Source of the DNA: Lasiodiplodia sp. COLG20
Lineage: Eukaryota > Ascomycota > Dothideomycetes > Botryosphaeriales > Botryosphaeriaceae
Length of the DNA stretch: 64,000 bases
NCBI GenBank assembly: GCA_009801085.1
Contig: VNWV01000001.1
Coordinates: 5,766,001-5,830,000, forward strand
Direction of reading: 5' to 3'
Numbering within the stretch: the stretch's first letter is position 1; every line of letters begins with the position of its first letter. The notes below the pieces were generated by a model. That model saw only the letters and a list, made by a program, of their open reading frames with translations, was not told where the DNA came from and searched no databases. Of the stretch, positions 1 through 10,135 are shown piece after piece. The translations under genes were made by a program, and so were the position numbers.

Positions 1-598
1 GCGGCGTAGGCGAAAGTTCCTTGCTCTCCTATGTTGGCGAGACCGATGCCGCCAACAGATGCCGTGACAATGATGCGTGAGGCGTCTTGTACAGAGGCGC
101 GGGCGGTGAGGAGAGGTAGTAACCTGAACGACGTACTTAGCTGAATGGATTTCTTTACGTAGATTGGTTAACGTACTTTTGAACACAGTAAAACACGCTC
201 TTTAAATTCAGGTCCAGGACCTCTGAGAATTCCCTCTCCTCTGTCTTCTCGATTGGGGCACTCTGCGTGCCGCCAGCATTGACCAGAAGGATATCCACAT
301 GATCCGTTGTCTTGCTGACGGAATCGACGAGATGTTGTATTCCCTCGACTGTCGATGTGTCTGCTGGTACCGAGATTGCACTAGCACCCGGCCGTTTTGT
401 TGGGAGCCGATTGAGAACTGCACATGCTTCTTCGCAAGCGCTGGGTGTGCGGGATGTGATGTAAACCTTTGATGCTCCTGCTTGAAGCATCCCAGATGCT
501 GCAGCGAGCCCAAGGCCTTTGGAGCTGCCGGTGATGACGACAACTTTTCCCTCCAACGAGAAAATGCTCTGGAAATCAAGTAGGTTTGCGGCCGCCAT
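1..598 (-). CDS. Short-chain dehydrogenase/reductase, C-terminus cut by window edge
   Basis: NAD(P)-dependent oxidoreductase of the classical SDR family; the substrate cannot be told. Exons 598-177 and 123-1 (53-nt intron, donor GTACGT, acceptor TTCAG) join in frame. Visible motifs: the nucleotide-binding TGSSKGLG loop near residue 24, the VNAGG motif (NAG), LNLKSVF, the catalytic serine in IVTASVGG, and the start of the YxxxK region (TFAYAA) right at the window edge, so the catalytic lysine and C-terminal third lie outside. The start at 598 (MAAANLL) is preferred over an upstream in-frame ATG at 646 because it sits a normal distance before the Rossmann fold. It reads away from the FAD monooxygenase; a shared pathway is only a guess. 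Confidence 0.9.
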
Positions 599-1205
599 AG
601 TGAAGTAATTCTGGTTATGGGAAGATGATGAATTGTGGTTTAGCAAAATGTTCGCTGATGAAGTGAAGCGTTTTTAAATTTCCAGTGGTGTGTAACTGCG
701 GAGGTAATCGGTGATTAGAACTCTATCGCCGGTGAGACACCACAGGGATGGCATGAAAATGATGATTGATGCTAAGAACCCCACATATCGTGGCGCTTGC
801 TTTATCTTGGCTCACACCATTACTACGTAGTTGAAGGGCTGCGCTTGCACTTCCGCAAATGATGTATTAGTAGGTTCGACCCTCTCTCTCTCCACACTTC
901 GGCCCCCAAATTTGCATCCTCTCAGAATCAATTCCTTATTTCATCACCAATGTCCACTCACTTTCAACGAAAATCAAGGACGCGGCATAAGCTTCCTTTC
1001 CCAGTAGGTGAGTCTAATTCGTGCATTTGTATAACCGGCTAATCTTCTAGGAATGTGTAGGAGTCGAATTTATTTAGCGGTCCGCTGCACGACGAGGTAA
1101 GGAGGGAAGTCGCTAGAAATTTTATCCGCGGGTCACTGAAACTTCGAATCGCTCCTTCAGCTTTTCCTCACGCTCTTCTTTTTGACTTCCTCCAGAACAG
1201 GCAAC

Positions 1206-1225
1206 ATGGCCAAGCAGAATTCCAA
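1206..1225 (+). other. Orphan first-exon-like sequence (MAKQNS...)
   Basis: ATGGCC start in good context, preceded by a CT-rich leader typical of highly expressed fungal genes, with seven codons running straight into a GTATGC donor. I could not find a downstream exon that continues it into a recognisable protein before the monooxygenase at 1864. It may be a relic of a lost gene, the first exon of an unrecognised small gene, or chance. Confidence 0.2.
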
Positions 1226-1237
1226 GTATGCCTACCG

Positions 1238-1252
1238 TTTTTTTTTTTTTTT
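1238..1252. repeat. Poly-T mononucleotide tract (T15)
   Basis: Fifteen consecutive T followed by five G. Simple sequence, just after the orphan exon-like ATG. Confidence 0.95.
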
Positions 1253-1863
1253 GGGGGCATGCGCCTCCCTGTCCAATGTCACACCACTGCACTCATTCAG
1301 AGAACACATTAGCTCAATGTCGCAGGTCTTCAAGCAACGAAATCTGCCGCACACTTAGCTATCCGAGTGAGCAGGACCGTGGTACGGACGGCGATAATGG
1401 GCCAAAGGCCGGAGTTTTCCTACTGTAAGCACTAAGTAAGCATGCAGTGGAGACTATAAGCCTACAAGATTTCTTTCCGTCCAGCGCACGGCCATGAGCG
1501 CCTCGCATTTGCGTCATCGATCAGGCACATCAAATGCACATGCCAATCTCTCCGCCCTTGCGTGGTGTACCAGCAAAACTTGGGTCTCGGGTCGGGCCGG
1601 ACAGAATGTTCTTTCGTCGATGCATTTACCTAGGCCGCCTAAGAAACACTACATGGTGCTGCTGCCTGATGGAATGGAGCGGACTTGTACACTTACCTGA
1701 TCCAGTCACGCAGAACGCCACCGACACGTACATTGATCGCTTAGGGACGGTTCACTCTTCCTTACTCCTACCTACCCATACGTTTCATTAATTCTGCTCT
1801 TCTCCCTAAGATATCATCTTCTCGTTCTACCCTTATCCTCGCAACAAATTCGGAATTCTTGTC

Positions 1864-3117
1864 ATGCGCATCCTCATCAGCGGAGCGGGCATTGCCGGGC
1901 CCACACTGGCCTGGTACCTGGCGAAGGCCGGCGCACGCATCACCATCGTCGAGAAAAGCCGCACTCTCCTTCCCCATGGGCAGAACATCGATATCAACGG
2001 CAGCGCACTTACAGTAATCAAGAAGATGGGGCTCATAGATCAGATCCGACGATTCAACACAACGGAAAAGGGTACCCAATTCATTGACTCAAAAGGCCGG
2101 TCGTTTGCACCCTTCCCCGTCAAGTCCGGATCTTCTGCAAGCCCCACGTCGGAATTCGAGATACTGCGTGGCGATTTAGCAGCTGTACTACATGAGGCTA
2201 CCAAAAACCATCCCAACATTGACTACATGTTCGGCACCACCATCAGCAGAGTTATTTCGAATGACAATGCCGCCGTCAAAGTCGAATTAAGCAATGGACA
2301 AGTGCAGGATTACGCTCTTCTGGCGGCAGCGGATGGCCAATGGTCCAAGGTGCGAAAGGAGTGCTTCCCTTCGGAGTCAGTCAATGTCATCGACAAAGGC
2401 ATGTACGCCGTGTACTGGACCATTCCACGCTTACCCGGTGACAATGACTGGTGGAATATCTACCAGGCTCTCGGGTCAAGGATCCTTAGTCTGCGGCCTG
2501 ATCCACACGGAACTATGAGGGCGTGTATCACTCGGATGCCATGCAGCGAGGCTCAGAAGAAAGCATGGCAGGAGGCAACGAGGAGAGACAGGAAGACGCA
2601 GGAAGAGCTCGTGAGAAAGGAGTTTGCAGATGCTGGATGGCAGGCTCAACGCCTTTTGTATTCCATGAATCAAGCACCCGACTTCTACTTCCAGGCGATC
2701 CAACAAATCAAGCTGTCCAAATGGTCAAACGGTCGAGTCGTCTGCATCGGAGACGCCGCATACGCTCCAACACCGCTGACAGGCGCAGGCGCTTCATTGG
2801 CTATCACCGGGGCTTACGTGCTCTCAGGTGAACTGAGCAAGCTCAACGATGGTCAACATCCGTCAAGAGCGCTCAGCGCCTACGAAAACACCTTCCGCCC
2901 ATTCGTCGAGGAGACTCAGAATATTCCCTTCTTTGTTCCCGCCATTGCGCACCCCGATACGGCATGGAAGAGGCAGCTACTCCAAGCTTTTGTAGGGGCA
3001 CTCTCGAAAGCCGTGGCAACACCCTGGTTGGTGAACAAATTCGACCGTGACAACAATGAAGAGGATTTCCCATTGCCAGACTACGAAACCTTCAACTCTA
3101 AGAGCGCTATATCATGA
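1864..3117 (+). CDS. FAD-dependent monooxygenase (group A, TetX/PHBH-like)
   Basis: Intronless 417-aa flavoprotein hydroxylase. Rossmann motif GAGIAG is at residues 7-12 of the N-terminus and is followed by the acidic end of the second strand (VEKS). The DG motif reads AAADGQWSKVR (near residue 157) and the GD motif, which contacts the FAD ribityl chain, reads CIGDAAYAPTPLTGAG (near residue 295). Length and motif order fit single-component class A monooxygenases that hydroxylate aromatic or polyketide substrates with NAD(P)H and O2. No membrane segment or signal peptide is seen, so it is probably cytosolic. The nearest neighbour is a divergent SDR. No biosynthetic core gene is nearby, so the substrate is unknown. 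Confidence 0.92.
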   Translation: MRILISGAGIAGPTLAWYLAKAGARITIVEKSRTLLPHGQNIDINGSALTVIKKMGLIDQIRRFNTTEKGTQFIDSKGRSFAPFPVKSGSSASPTSEFEILRGDLAAVLHEATKNHPNIDYMFGTTISRVISNDNAAVKVELSNGQVQDYALLAAADGQWSKVRKECFPSESVNVIDKGMYAVYWTIPRLPGDNDWWNIYQALGSRILSLRPDPHGTMRACITRMPCSEAQKKAWQEATRRDRKTQEELVRKEFADAGWQAQRLLYSMNQAPDFYFQAIQQIKLSKWSNGRVVCIGDAAYAPTPLTGAGASLAITGAYVLSGELSKLNDGQHPSRALSAYENTFRPFVEETQNIPFFVPAIAHPDTAWKRQLLQAFVGALSKAVATPWLVNKFDRDNNEEDFPLPDYETFNSKSAIS

Positions 3118-4070
3118 GTTGACAGAAGTTCCAGTAACCGGTGATGAACGGCCACATTCGGGCTTATGTGGGTACAAAAGTGGACGAAGACGAACAGCTT
3201 AGACGTGGCGGTTATATCATTTCCAGCGCTTCGCCGACATTGGAGAGTAGATCAATGGGCCTCTCGGAGAGACTGTTTATGATTTTGTCATTGCCGTTTT
3301 CTTTGGAGAGCTCAATCTCGATCAGCATGCAGTTTATGTTTTTCTGGTTGAATGGACCAAAAGAAAAACCGCTGGCCAGTTCGAGTTCAGGGTTAGAGAA
3401 ACAGGCATGAGATCTTAGAAAGCCACGGGAGTAAATCGTAATAAAGGATAGTCAGCACCTACCAAAAGAATAAGCAAACGGCCAAAGGTCCTGAGCAAGG
3501 CGACGTAGTGCATGCTTACCGACGCGTGGCTATCAGCTTTGAGGACTGGACTATTTTTAGGGACCGCATCGAGTTTAGCGTAAAATCCCACGTATTCTAT
3601 TGGCTGATTCATAGGCAGGATCACATATTTACACGGCGCGGGGACGCGTCCTCCCGCAAGTTTCATTCCTCTTTGTACTACCCACCTACCGCCCTCACGG
3701 TTACTATTACTATCAAACAGAACCACGGGCAGCCACGGAGCCACGAGCAACGAAACGACGAGCAGTAGCGAAACCCGTGGGGGCGCTTTGTCACCTCACC
3801 TGTTATGCCGACAAAAGCTAGCTACTCAGCTTTGTGAGGGGTAAACTCTAATAGATCCAACACAATCCATCAAGAGACCATATTGATGATTGGTCGCTTC
3901 GCATCAAGTACTACCCGAGGAGAATCCCGCTTCTCAGCTGCCCCGCTTACACCGCTCCTTTGGAAGAACATCTTCCGCATCTCTAGCGTCAATTAGCCGA
4001 TTCGGCAACTTCTGAAGGGGTTCATCAAAGGCAAAACCTGAGGCCATCACCATCGATACGTGCACGCAGG
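3118..4070. other. Intergenic region, no gene seen
   Basis: About 950 bp between two same-strand genes. Short ORFs on both strands lack codon or motif support. It should contain the 3' end of the monooxygenase and the promoter of HET gene 1. Confidence 0.6.
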
Positions 4071-5939
4071 ATGGACAATTCTTACGCGAAAGGTGATGGC
4101 TTTGCGAACAGCGCCGCGGCAGAGACGCATGGTTTCCGGTATCGACCGCTCCGGACCGATAGGCGGGAGATCCGTCTCATCTATGTGCAAGCACTGCTAC
4201 CAGATGACCGTATCTGCTGCGTCCTTCGACATGCTTTTCTGGACGATCTCCCAGAATATGCAGCATTGTCGTACGTCTGGGGAGATAAAAACACCACAAA
4301 ACCCATTTTGCTGGGTGACTACGAATTTCACGTCACAGCGAACCTGGAGTCGGCTCTCCGACATTTTATCATGAACCGCAAAACTCACAATAACGAAAAT
4401 GTGGCCCTATGGGTAGACGCCATCTGCATCGACCAATCCAACGTTTCCGAAAGAACGCATCAAGTCTCTCAAATGGACATGATCTACAAGGAAGCATCTT
4501 GGACCATTATTTGGCTAGGGCCTTCCACCGAAGACAGCGATCTTGCATTAGACAGCTTGGAGATGATGAGCAAGACTGCCGAATCAAAGTTTTGGGGTCT
4601 GATCAAGTCCTGGTCGCTTTTCCAGTTCCAGGCCGATCCGCTACCGGGGTCTCGGGAATACTTCGTTCAAACAGAACTGGATGCCATCCTCGAAGATCTT
4701 TGTGACGCGGACTTCCGGAAGCTAAATGCTCTTGGTTCGCTATTCGCAAGGCCATGGTTTCGGCGAGTCTGGGTCATCCAGGAGCGGGCTCTGTCTTCTG
4801 TGCCCGTTGTTTGCTGCGGTGAGCATCTACTCACTTGGAGCCAGTTCTATGCCGGTTTTTGGGTGCTCTGCGGCTTACGGGACTACCTCCACATGGTTCG
4901 TACTGGGCCACAACGTTCACCGCTACCATCTTTTCTTACCTCGAAGCTGATGAATGTGACCCCTGTTGCATACACGGCACCCAATCAACCCTTTCTTAGT
5001 CTATTGACAGTCCTGTACGGAAACTCTAACAAACCTCAACTTGAAGCTTCAGACGAGCGCGATTATGTCTTTTCGGTATTGGGGCTGGTCGACGCAAGCA
5101 GGAGCCCATATGTTCGAGCTGATTACTCAAAAGACTGGGCAACTGTCCGGATTGAAGTGGCAAAGGCCTGCCTGATCCATTACGGGCTGGATTTACTATC
5201 ATTCTGCGGCATTAACTCTACTCCGGAAGCGTCAGACCGCTTGTCCGCACCTTCTTGGGCGCCGGACTGGGCAAACGAAACGCTTTTACAGCCTCTTAGC
5301 GTTAGTCCAAGATTTGTGACCAGAGGAGGTGGAAAAGGCAGTGCATACAATGCATGCAGTTCTCTGGGTCAGTCTGTGTATGAGGATTCCTTTGATCTTC
5401 ATAACCATCTTCAACTTTCTGCCGTACATTTCGACAGGATTTCCAAGCCAGGAGATCCTTTCTTAGATGATTCTCTCATTACCACTTGGCTGGGAGATCT
5501 TCAAGAGCTTTTGGACGATGGCGGTGAAGCTTATGGCACGGAAGAGGCAGTTTCCGAAGCTCTTTGGAGGACTCCCATTGCGGATCGTGCCTTTGTGCAT
5601 AATTATGAGACCTCCAGAGCATCTAAGCGGACAAAACACTCATATATGGCTCTCCTTTCTGGCACAGATTCCTCAGGGGTCCAATACGTGGATATTGTCC
5701 AAGATAAGCTCCATGGCAGGCGCCCCTTTCGGACCAGCAAAGGCTTTCTTGGGATTGGTCCGGAAAGCCTCCTTGAGGATGACTCTATTTGGATCTTTCC
5801 TGGCGCACATGTGCCATTCGTCTTGCGCAATGCTGGGCAAGGACGTTGGGTAGTTGTGGGCGAGGCATATGTGCATGGGATTATGGACGGAGAGGCGCAG
5901 GATCAACTATCAGAGCTTCAAACCATTTCATTGGCATGA
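4071..5939 (+). CDS. HET-domain protein (heterokaryon incompatibility type) 1
   Basis: Intronless 622-aa protein with the three HET blocks in order: YAALSYVWG (near residue 64), LWVDAICIDQ followed by QMDMIYKEASWTIIWLG (near residues 110-146), and RPWFRRVWVIQE (near residues 225-240). HET domains are fungal TIR-like cell-death effectors in allorecognition and are common in accessory regions. After the domain comes a long weakly conserved part (residues about 250-622) with the usual DERDYVFSVLGL element near residue 325, typical of the HET superfamily. No WD40, ankyrin, NACHT or patatin module is present, so this is a stand-alone HET protein. The allelic partner or trigger cannot be inferred. 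Confidence 0.93.
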   Translation: MDNSYAKGDGFANSAAAETHGFRYRPLRTDRREIRLIYVQALLPDDRICCVLRHAFLDDLPEYAALSYVWGDKNTTKPILLGDYEFHVTANLESALRHFIMNRKTHNNENVALWVDAICIDQSNVSERTHQVSQMDMIYKEASWTIIWLGPSTEDSDLALDSLEMMSKTAESKFWGLIKSWSLFQFQADPLPGSREYFVQTELDAILEDLCDADFRKLNALGSLFARPWFRRVWVIQERALSSVPVVCCGEHLLTWSQFYAGFWVLCGLRDYLHMVRTGPQRSPLPSFLTSKLMNVTPVAYTAPNQPFLSLLTVLYGNSNKPQLEASDERDYVFSVLGLVDASRSPYVRADYSKDWATVRIEVAKACLIHYGLDLLSFCGINSTPEASDRLSAPSWAPDWANETLLQPLSVSPRFVTRGGGKGSAYNACSSLGQSVYEDSFDLHNHLQLSAVHFDRISKPGDPFLDDSLITTWLGDLQELLDDGGEAYGTEEAVSEALWRTPIADRAFVHNYETSRASKRTKHSYMALLSGTDSSGVQYVDIVQDKLHGRRPFRTSKGFLGIGPESLLEDDSIWIFPGAHVPFVLRNAGQGRWVVVGEAYVHGIMDGEAQDQLSELQTISLA

Positions 5940-6360
5940 TGATGTTTTAAAAAGATACCCGAGATATACCATACACGGATGAAGCCATTCTGCAATCCTA
6001 GGAGCGGCGCCTCACGGAGAATAATTCTGAATGAAATCATAATTCAGCTAGAGATCATGCGGGTTAGCGGCCTACAATGAGGTCTTACATTAATGAGTTC
6101 GCCTTTGATGATAGCGCGTATAATGGTAGTAGTCAGGAGTGTTTTTTGCGTGCCCATCTCATTTCCTTTTTGTGTATACGAAGTGGTCGTGTTCGCGTAC
6201 GAGTACGACACGATTACGGTTCTGATGACGATTACGACGTCAGACTGGCCGCACGCCCCCTTAACATTGCTATGAAGAATATATAAGATATCATTTCGAC
6301 CTATTGATATGTCAGAACAAGTCAGCCCCTCGACGAATCCGTTCCGCTTCAGCAACCGCA
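5940..6360. other. Intergenic region, promoter of the secreted hydrolase
   Basis: Some 420 bp; contains a TATA-like element listed separately and no coding signal. Confidence 0.6.
6278..6290 (+). promoter_or_regulatory. TATA-like box
   Basis: AATATATAAGATA lies about 70 bp before the chosen ATG at 6361, a normal distance for fungal TATA boxes. It supports the start at 6361 rather than the in-frame ATG at 6304, which would be too close. Confidence 0.5.
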
Positions 6361-7613
6361 ATGGCCCGCCGGGTTACTTGCCTCGCACTCGCTTTTTCTT
6401 CCATTGCGACAGCCTCTCTGCAATTTCCCTATGGGTTGACAGATGATGGCTTCGACTCGGACGTCTCGTTTGTGCCTTCATCTGGTGGCAACGCCTCCTG
6501 TATCACCGGCCTCATATCCCTCACTACAACCTCGACCTACATGAGCATCAACTTTCCCAATCCAGAGAGCCCCGAAGCCATTACAGATGCCTTCCTAAAC
6601 CTGGTCGGCAACAATTACACCATATACACCTCCAGTAGCGGCACTACCGAGCAGACCAAAAGCTTCAACATCTGGTCCAAACTTTGCGTGCCTGTCGATA
6701 GCACAGTCCAGTCGTTAGACACGGTCCACTTCCTCACTCACGGCGGCACGGTAGACCACAGCTACTGGGATCTCGCCAAGGGCTACAGCTATGTCGATGT
6801 CGCCGCCAACGCCGGCTACGCCACCTTCTCCTACGACCGCTTGGGCATCGGCCACTCGTCTCGCCCTGACCCCATCAATGATGTTCAAGCGCCTGTGCAG
6901 GTTGATCTGGCGCACCTGCTGATCCAAAAGCTGCGCGAGGGTGCCATTGGCGGTGCTGGGCCATTCAAGCACGTTGTCGGCGTCGGGCATTCCGCCGGGT
7001 CAACCTTCACCGAAGCCATCAGCGCAAAGTATCCGCGCGATTACGACGCCGTGATCGTGACGGGCACCAGTGCCGATCCGGGCAGTTATGCCATGTCGGT
7101 TATGGTGAGCTGGGATCCGGTTCAGGCCAGTGATGCACCCAAGGGCTACTTCACCCAAGCAACTCGGCAGGCTGTGCAATTTCCTTTCTTCAAATGGCCA
7201 TATTTTGAGCCATGGAGTGAGTATTTTCTTCTTTCCCCAACAGTTCCAGCCTCGTCCTTCGTTTCTTTTGAGCTTAACGCTTCTCAGTCCTGGACCTCTC
7301 GTATCAATCCCGCCAAACGACCACGCTGGGCGAGCTGATCTCCATGTCCGCCATCAGCAGCAACAAGAATAACACGTTTAGTGGTCCCGTTCAAGTCTTG
7401 ACTGGTATCAACGACTACCCATTTTGCGGCGGGGACTGCTCTTCTCCAAGCAACAAGGTAGTGTCGGTGCTGAAGAACACCTTTCCACAAGCGGATGCAA
7501 ACAGAAGCAAGGCTTTGCTGATCCAAGAAGCTGGTCACAATTTGAATGCGCATGTGAACGCCCAAGAGACCTTTCGCACGATGCTTGAATGGGTCAAGGA
7601 GCTCGGTCTGTAG
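6361..7613 (+). CDS. Secreted alpha/beta hydrolase
   Basis: Two exons, 6361-7216 and 7288-7613, give 393 aa. The start at 6361 yields a clean signal peptide (MARRVTCLALAFSSIATAS). The nucleophile elbow GHSAG puts Ser near residue 211; LTGIND supplies the likely acid and the EAGHNLNAH segment the histidine, all in the expected order. HFLTHGG is the likely oxyanion region. Several NxS/T sites fit an extracellular glycoprotein. Family members include esterases, lipases and peptidases, so the substrate is open. The intron uses a GTGAGT donor; an alternative acceptor at a nearer ACAG would add residues but was judged less likely. Confidence 0.88.
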
Positions 7614-8061
7614 GTTCATGGCGAGAACTTTCATTGGTCGAAATTTGTAACCGTTCTGTGCGGAAAATGTGAACTATTCCACTTGGGGAAATATTTCTAT
7701 TATTTTCATAGACTCTAACAGTCTTATTGCACATTGTTTAAATATATATGAGGTGTTTTCTGAGCTACTCTTTGTCATCTGTTTGTCCCTGTTTATCCCT
7801 GTTTCTGCAGTTTAATTGCGTACAGATCGTATAGTGATTGTATTTTCACTATCTACCCGTCTTTACAGATTTAGCTGTGAAACTTACGGCAGTTCAATGA
7901 GCGAGAGAAATCAAATCGAATAACCTCAAAGCTTGAATTTAATCCGCAGGTGAGGTGTATTGAAGGCTTGCGTGAAAAAAGAGTACGACCTGGTTTCAAC
8001 GCAAAACAGCAAATTGATTTAGTATATCGTGCCTACGGGGATCCTCTATGACTTAAGTCCG
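7614..8061. other. Convergent intergenic region, AT-rich
   Basis: Lies between the 3' ends of two convergent genes. AT-rich with TATATATA-like runs suited to polyadenylation; no gene seen. Confidence 0.6.
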
Positions 8062-9642
8062 TTATAAGACCTCGTCCTCTTCTTCCTCCTCCTCCTGTTG
8101 CTGCTGCTCCTGTTTACCCCTTTCCTCTTCGTGCTCCTCTTTCTCTTCTTTGTGCTGCTCCTCTTTACTCCTTTCTTCTTCTTCGCTGCCCTTTTGGTTT
8201 TCTTTATAAAGGGAATTAAGCCGATTAAGAAAAGAAAGGGATTCTTCACAAACAGAGCCAAGGTGATGAAGAAGAGCAAGGGAGTCTTTAACACTCTCGT
8301 CTTTCCTCTCGACCTCCTCCTTGATTTCCACCGCTGCCTGCTCCTTACCTTCGTCTTCATCTCGTTCCACCAACACCACCTCCTCGCATGCGTGGTCATC
8401 CCTGGTCCACGGCTCATTCCCAGAAATCGGTAAAACAAACTTGTACTTCTCAGCATATGCCAACGCAAGCTTAAACGCCACCGTCTCCTCCCAATCGACG
8501 ACAGCCTCTTTTACATGGTACTCTGGTGGGTAAGACGGTATCTTTTCTTCTGTCTCCAGCTCCGCCATCAGTAGTTGCCACCCCCGAGGATTTATAGACT
8601 TGAATCTGCACATGACGCTCCGCAAGCCATCACGCCGGAGAGCTTCCTCAATGGGGAGAGCTTTTCTTCGGACTTCAATTTCCAGTGACGTCAAGGTTCG
8701 CCTACGGCGGTCCGAAGCGGGTGCGTTAGGTGAAGATGATGAGCGCGGCGGCGACTGCATTCGGTCATCTGTTTGGGTGGCTGAGCTATAGGTGATATTT
8801 CTGCCGTTAAATTGGGTGGCTGCGTCACTGGTGTTGGGCCCACTAAAGTTTCTTGGGAAGATTCTCTGCAAGTGCTCGGTTGCCTGGTCTCTCGCCGCTC
8901 GCTCCCTGGCGGCCCGCTTTGCTGCTGCATGGCTTCTAAAAGATCGCCGCTGCTCCAACACGGATGGAATCAGATTGTCTGCCATGGGTTTCCTAGTGGG
9001 ATCTATCTCCAGCTGGTCGACGTCAGCCATGGCTTGAAGGATCTGGTCTACTGGAAGTGGCCTTCGGTGGAATATTGGGGCCGGTTGGAGCTGGAAAAGC
9101 AGCGGCGGCTTTATTGTGCGAGACGCTATGTCTGGGCTCGTTGGGAGGGACGGGTAAGGTACATCGCGAGGTAATGATGCCGAGCCTTCCGTAGACGTGG
9201 TCTCTGTGTCATGTGAGTTGTTGGAGACTGTAGGGCTGCTCGGGCCTCCAGGGCCTACGTCTGCATCATTGCTGTCGCTGTCGGCACTCTCCGCGATCGG
9301 ACTCATTGGTGTGAAACTCCCATCCCTCCCCAAATCTGCCTGATTAGAACGCAAGACGAGTGATATTAGATAATTAAGAAATGTGGAGACATACTTTAAC
9401 ACTCTCCAAAGGGCCGACAGGATCCAGTAATAGAATTGTAGCTCTGAAAGAAGACGAGCAGCAACGAAAAACTGGATCGCACGTTGCCTTAATGCATCGA
9501 TAACGAGGACTAGATTCCTAGCCGGATTCGGGGCCGAGTTTTGTACTCCATGGGGATTAGCTCCAGCTGCTTGAACCTGCAAGAGCTTAATGAATAGTGA
9601 CCAAAGTATTATAGTGACGATTGGAATTAAGAGGTATTCCAT
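8062..9642 (-). CDS. Fungal protein of unknown function with N-terminal membrane anchor and acidic tail
   Basis: 526 aa without an intron; not recognised. Residues 1-24 are strongly hydrophobic (signal anchor), and residues about 65-100 are a second hydrophobic, aromatic-rich stretch. A serine/proline-rich linker follows (residues 100-310). The last 100 residues are highly charged, ending in an E/Q/K-rich coiled-coil-like tail with runs of glutamate. An intron-like GTATGT...AATCAG segment at about 9332-9386 is 55 nt long and removing it would break the frame that is open on both sides, so I keep it as coding. Likely an anchored protein with a cytosolic charged tail. Confidence 0.7.
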   Translation of the reverse strand: MEYLLIPIVTIILWSLFIKLLQVQAAGANPHGVQNSAPNPARNLVLVIDALRQRAIQFFVAARLLSELQFYYWILSALWRVLKYVSTFLNYLISLVLRSNQADLGRDGSFTPMSPIAESADSDSNDADVGPGGPSSPTVSNNSHDTETTSTEGSASLPRDVPYPSLPTSPDIASRTIKPPLLFQLQPAPIFHRRPLPVDQILQAMADVDQLEIDPTRKPMADNLIPSVLEQRRSFRSHAAAKRAARERAARDQATEHLQRIFPRNFSGPNTSDAATQFNGRNITYSSATQTDDRMQSPPRSSSSPNAPASDRRRRTLTSLEIEVRRKALPIEEALRRDGLRSVMCRFKSINPRGWQLLMAELETEEKIPSYPPEYHVKEAVVDWEETVAFKLALAYAEKYKFVLPISGNEPWTRDDHACEEVVLVERDEDEGKEQAAVEIKEEVERKDESVKDSLALLHHLGSVCEESLSFLNRLNSLYKENQKGSEEEERSKEEQHKEEKEEHEEERGKQEQQQQEEEEEEDEVL

Positions 9643-10135
9643 AATGGCTAGATATGGAACATTAATACAGTGCGAAATCGAGTTGGAGAAATTTTGATAT
9701 CAGCAGAAGAGGAGCGAAGTGGACAAGTATACAATATGTTGAGAGAACAAAGACGTGGACATGTCGTATTTTTAGAAACCGATTCAGATGCGCCGCCATA
9801 GAACTTAACAATGCTTTGACAGATGTCAAAGCTGTGGTTGTGGCTGAGTCAGCGTCAGGGTCCGCATGTCCAGCTCTCGGGTTGCGCCTTCCAGAAAGGT
9901 GTGGCCGTGCTCCCGCGGCAACCACCTGCCTCTCCAGATTTGCGAAGGCAATGTCACCTTCGCCTCTCTCGGGCTCACTTTTACAATCACTTTCAGGTAG
10001 TGCTGCTTTGCCACCTCCGGCTTGGCGCGGTGTCTTCTTTCTTCGTCCTTTGAACCACGCCACCTTTCAGCCTTACCTGACCATTCTTTGTCTACTTTGT
10101 TCCCAACTCACTGTCCGTCTTGAATGACAGGCGCC
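9643..10135. other. Divergent promoter region
   Basis: Roughly 490 bp between the divergent 526-aa and 530-aa protein genes. ORFs on both strands here look like chance. A GAATGACAGGCGCC leader precedes the ATG at 10136. Confidence 0.5.

Larger units (their letters stand above)
599..1863. other. Intergenic region with poly-T tract and orphan exon-like start
   Basis: Divergent promoter region between the SDR and the FAD monooxygenase. It holds a pyrimidine-rich leader followed by an ATG with seven codons and a good donor (1206-1226), listed separately, and a T15 tract at 1238-1252 followed by G5. No longer coding region was convincing in either strand. Confidence 0.6.
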
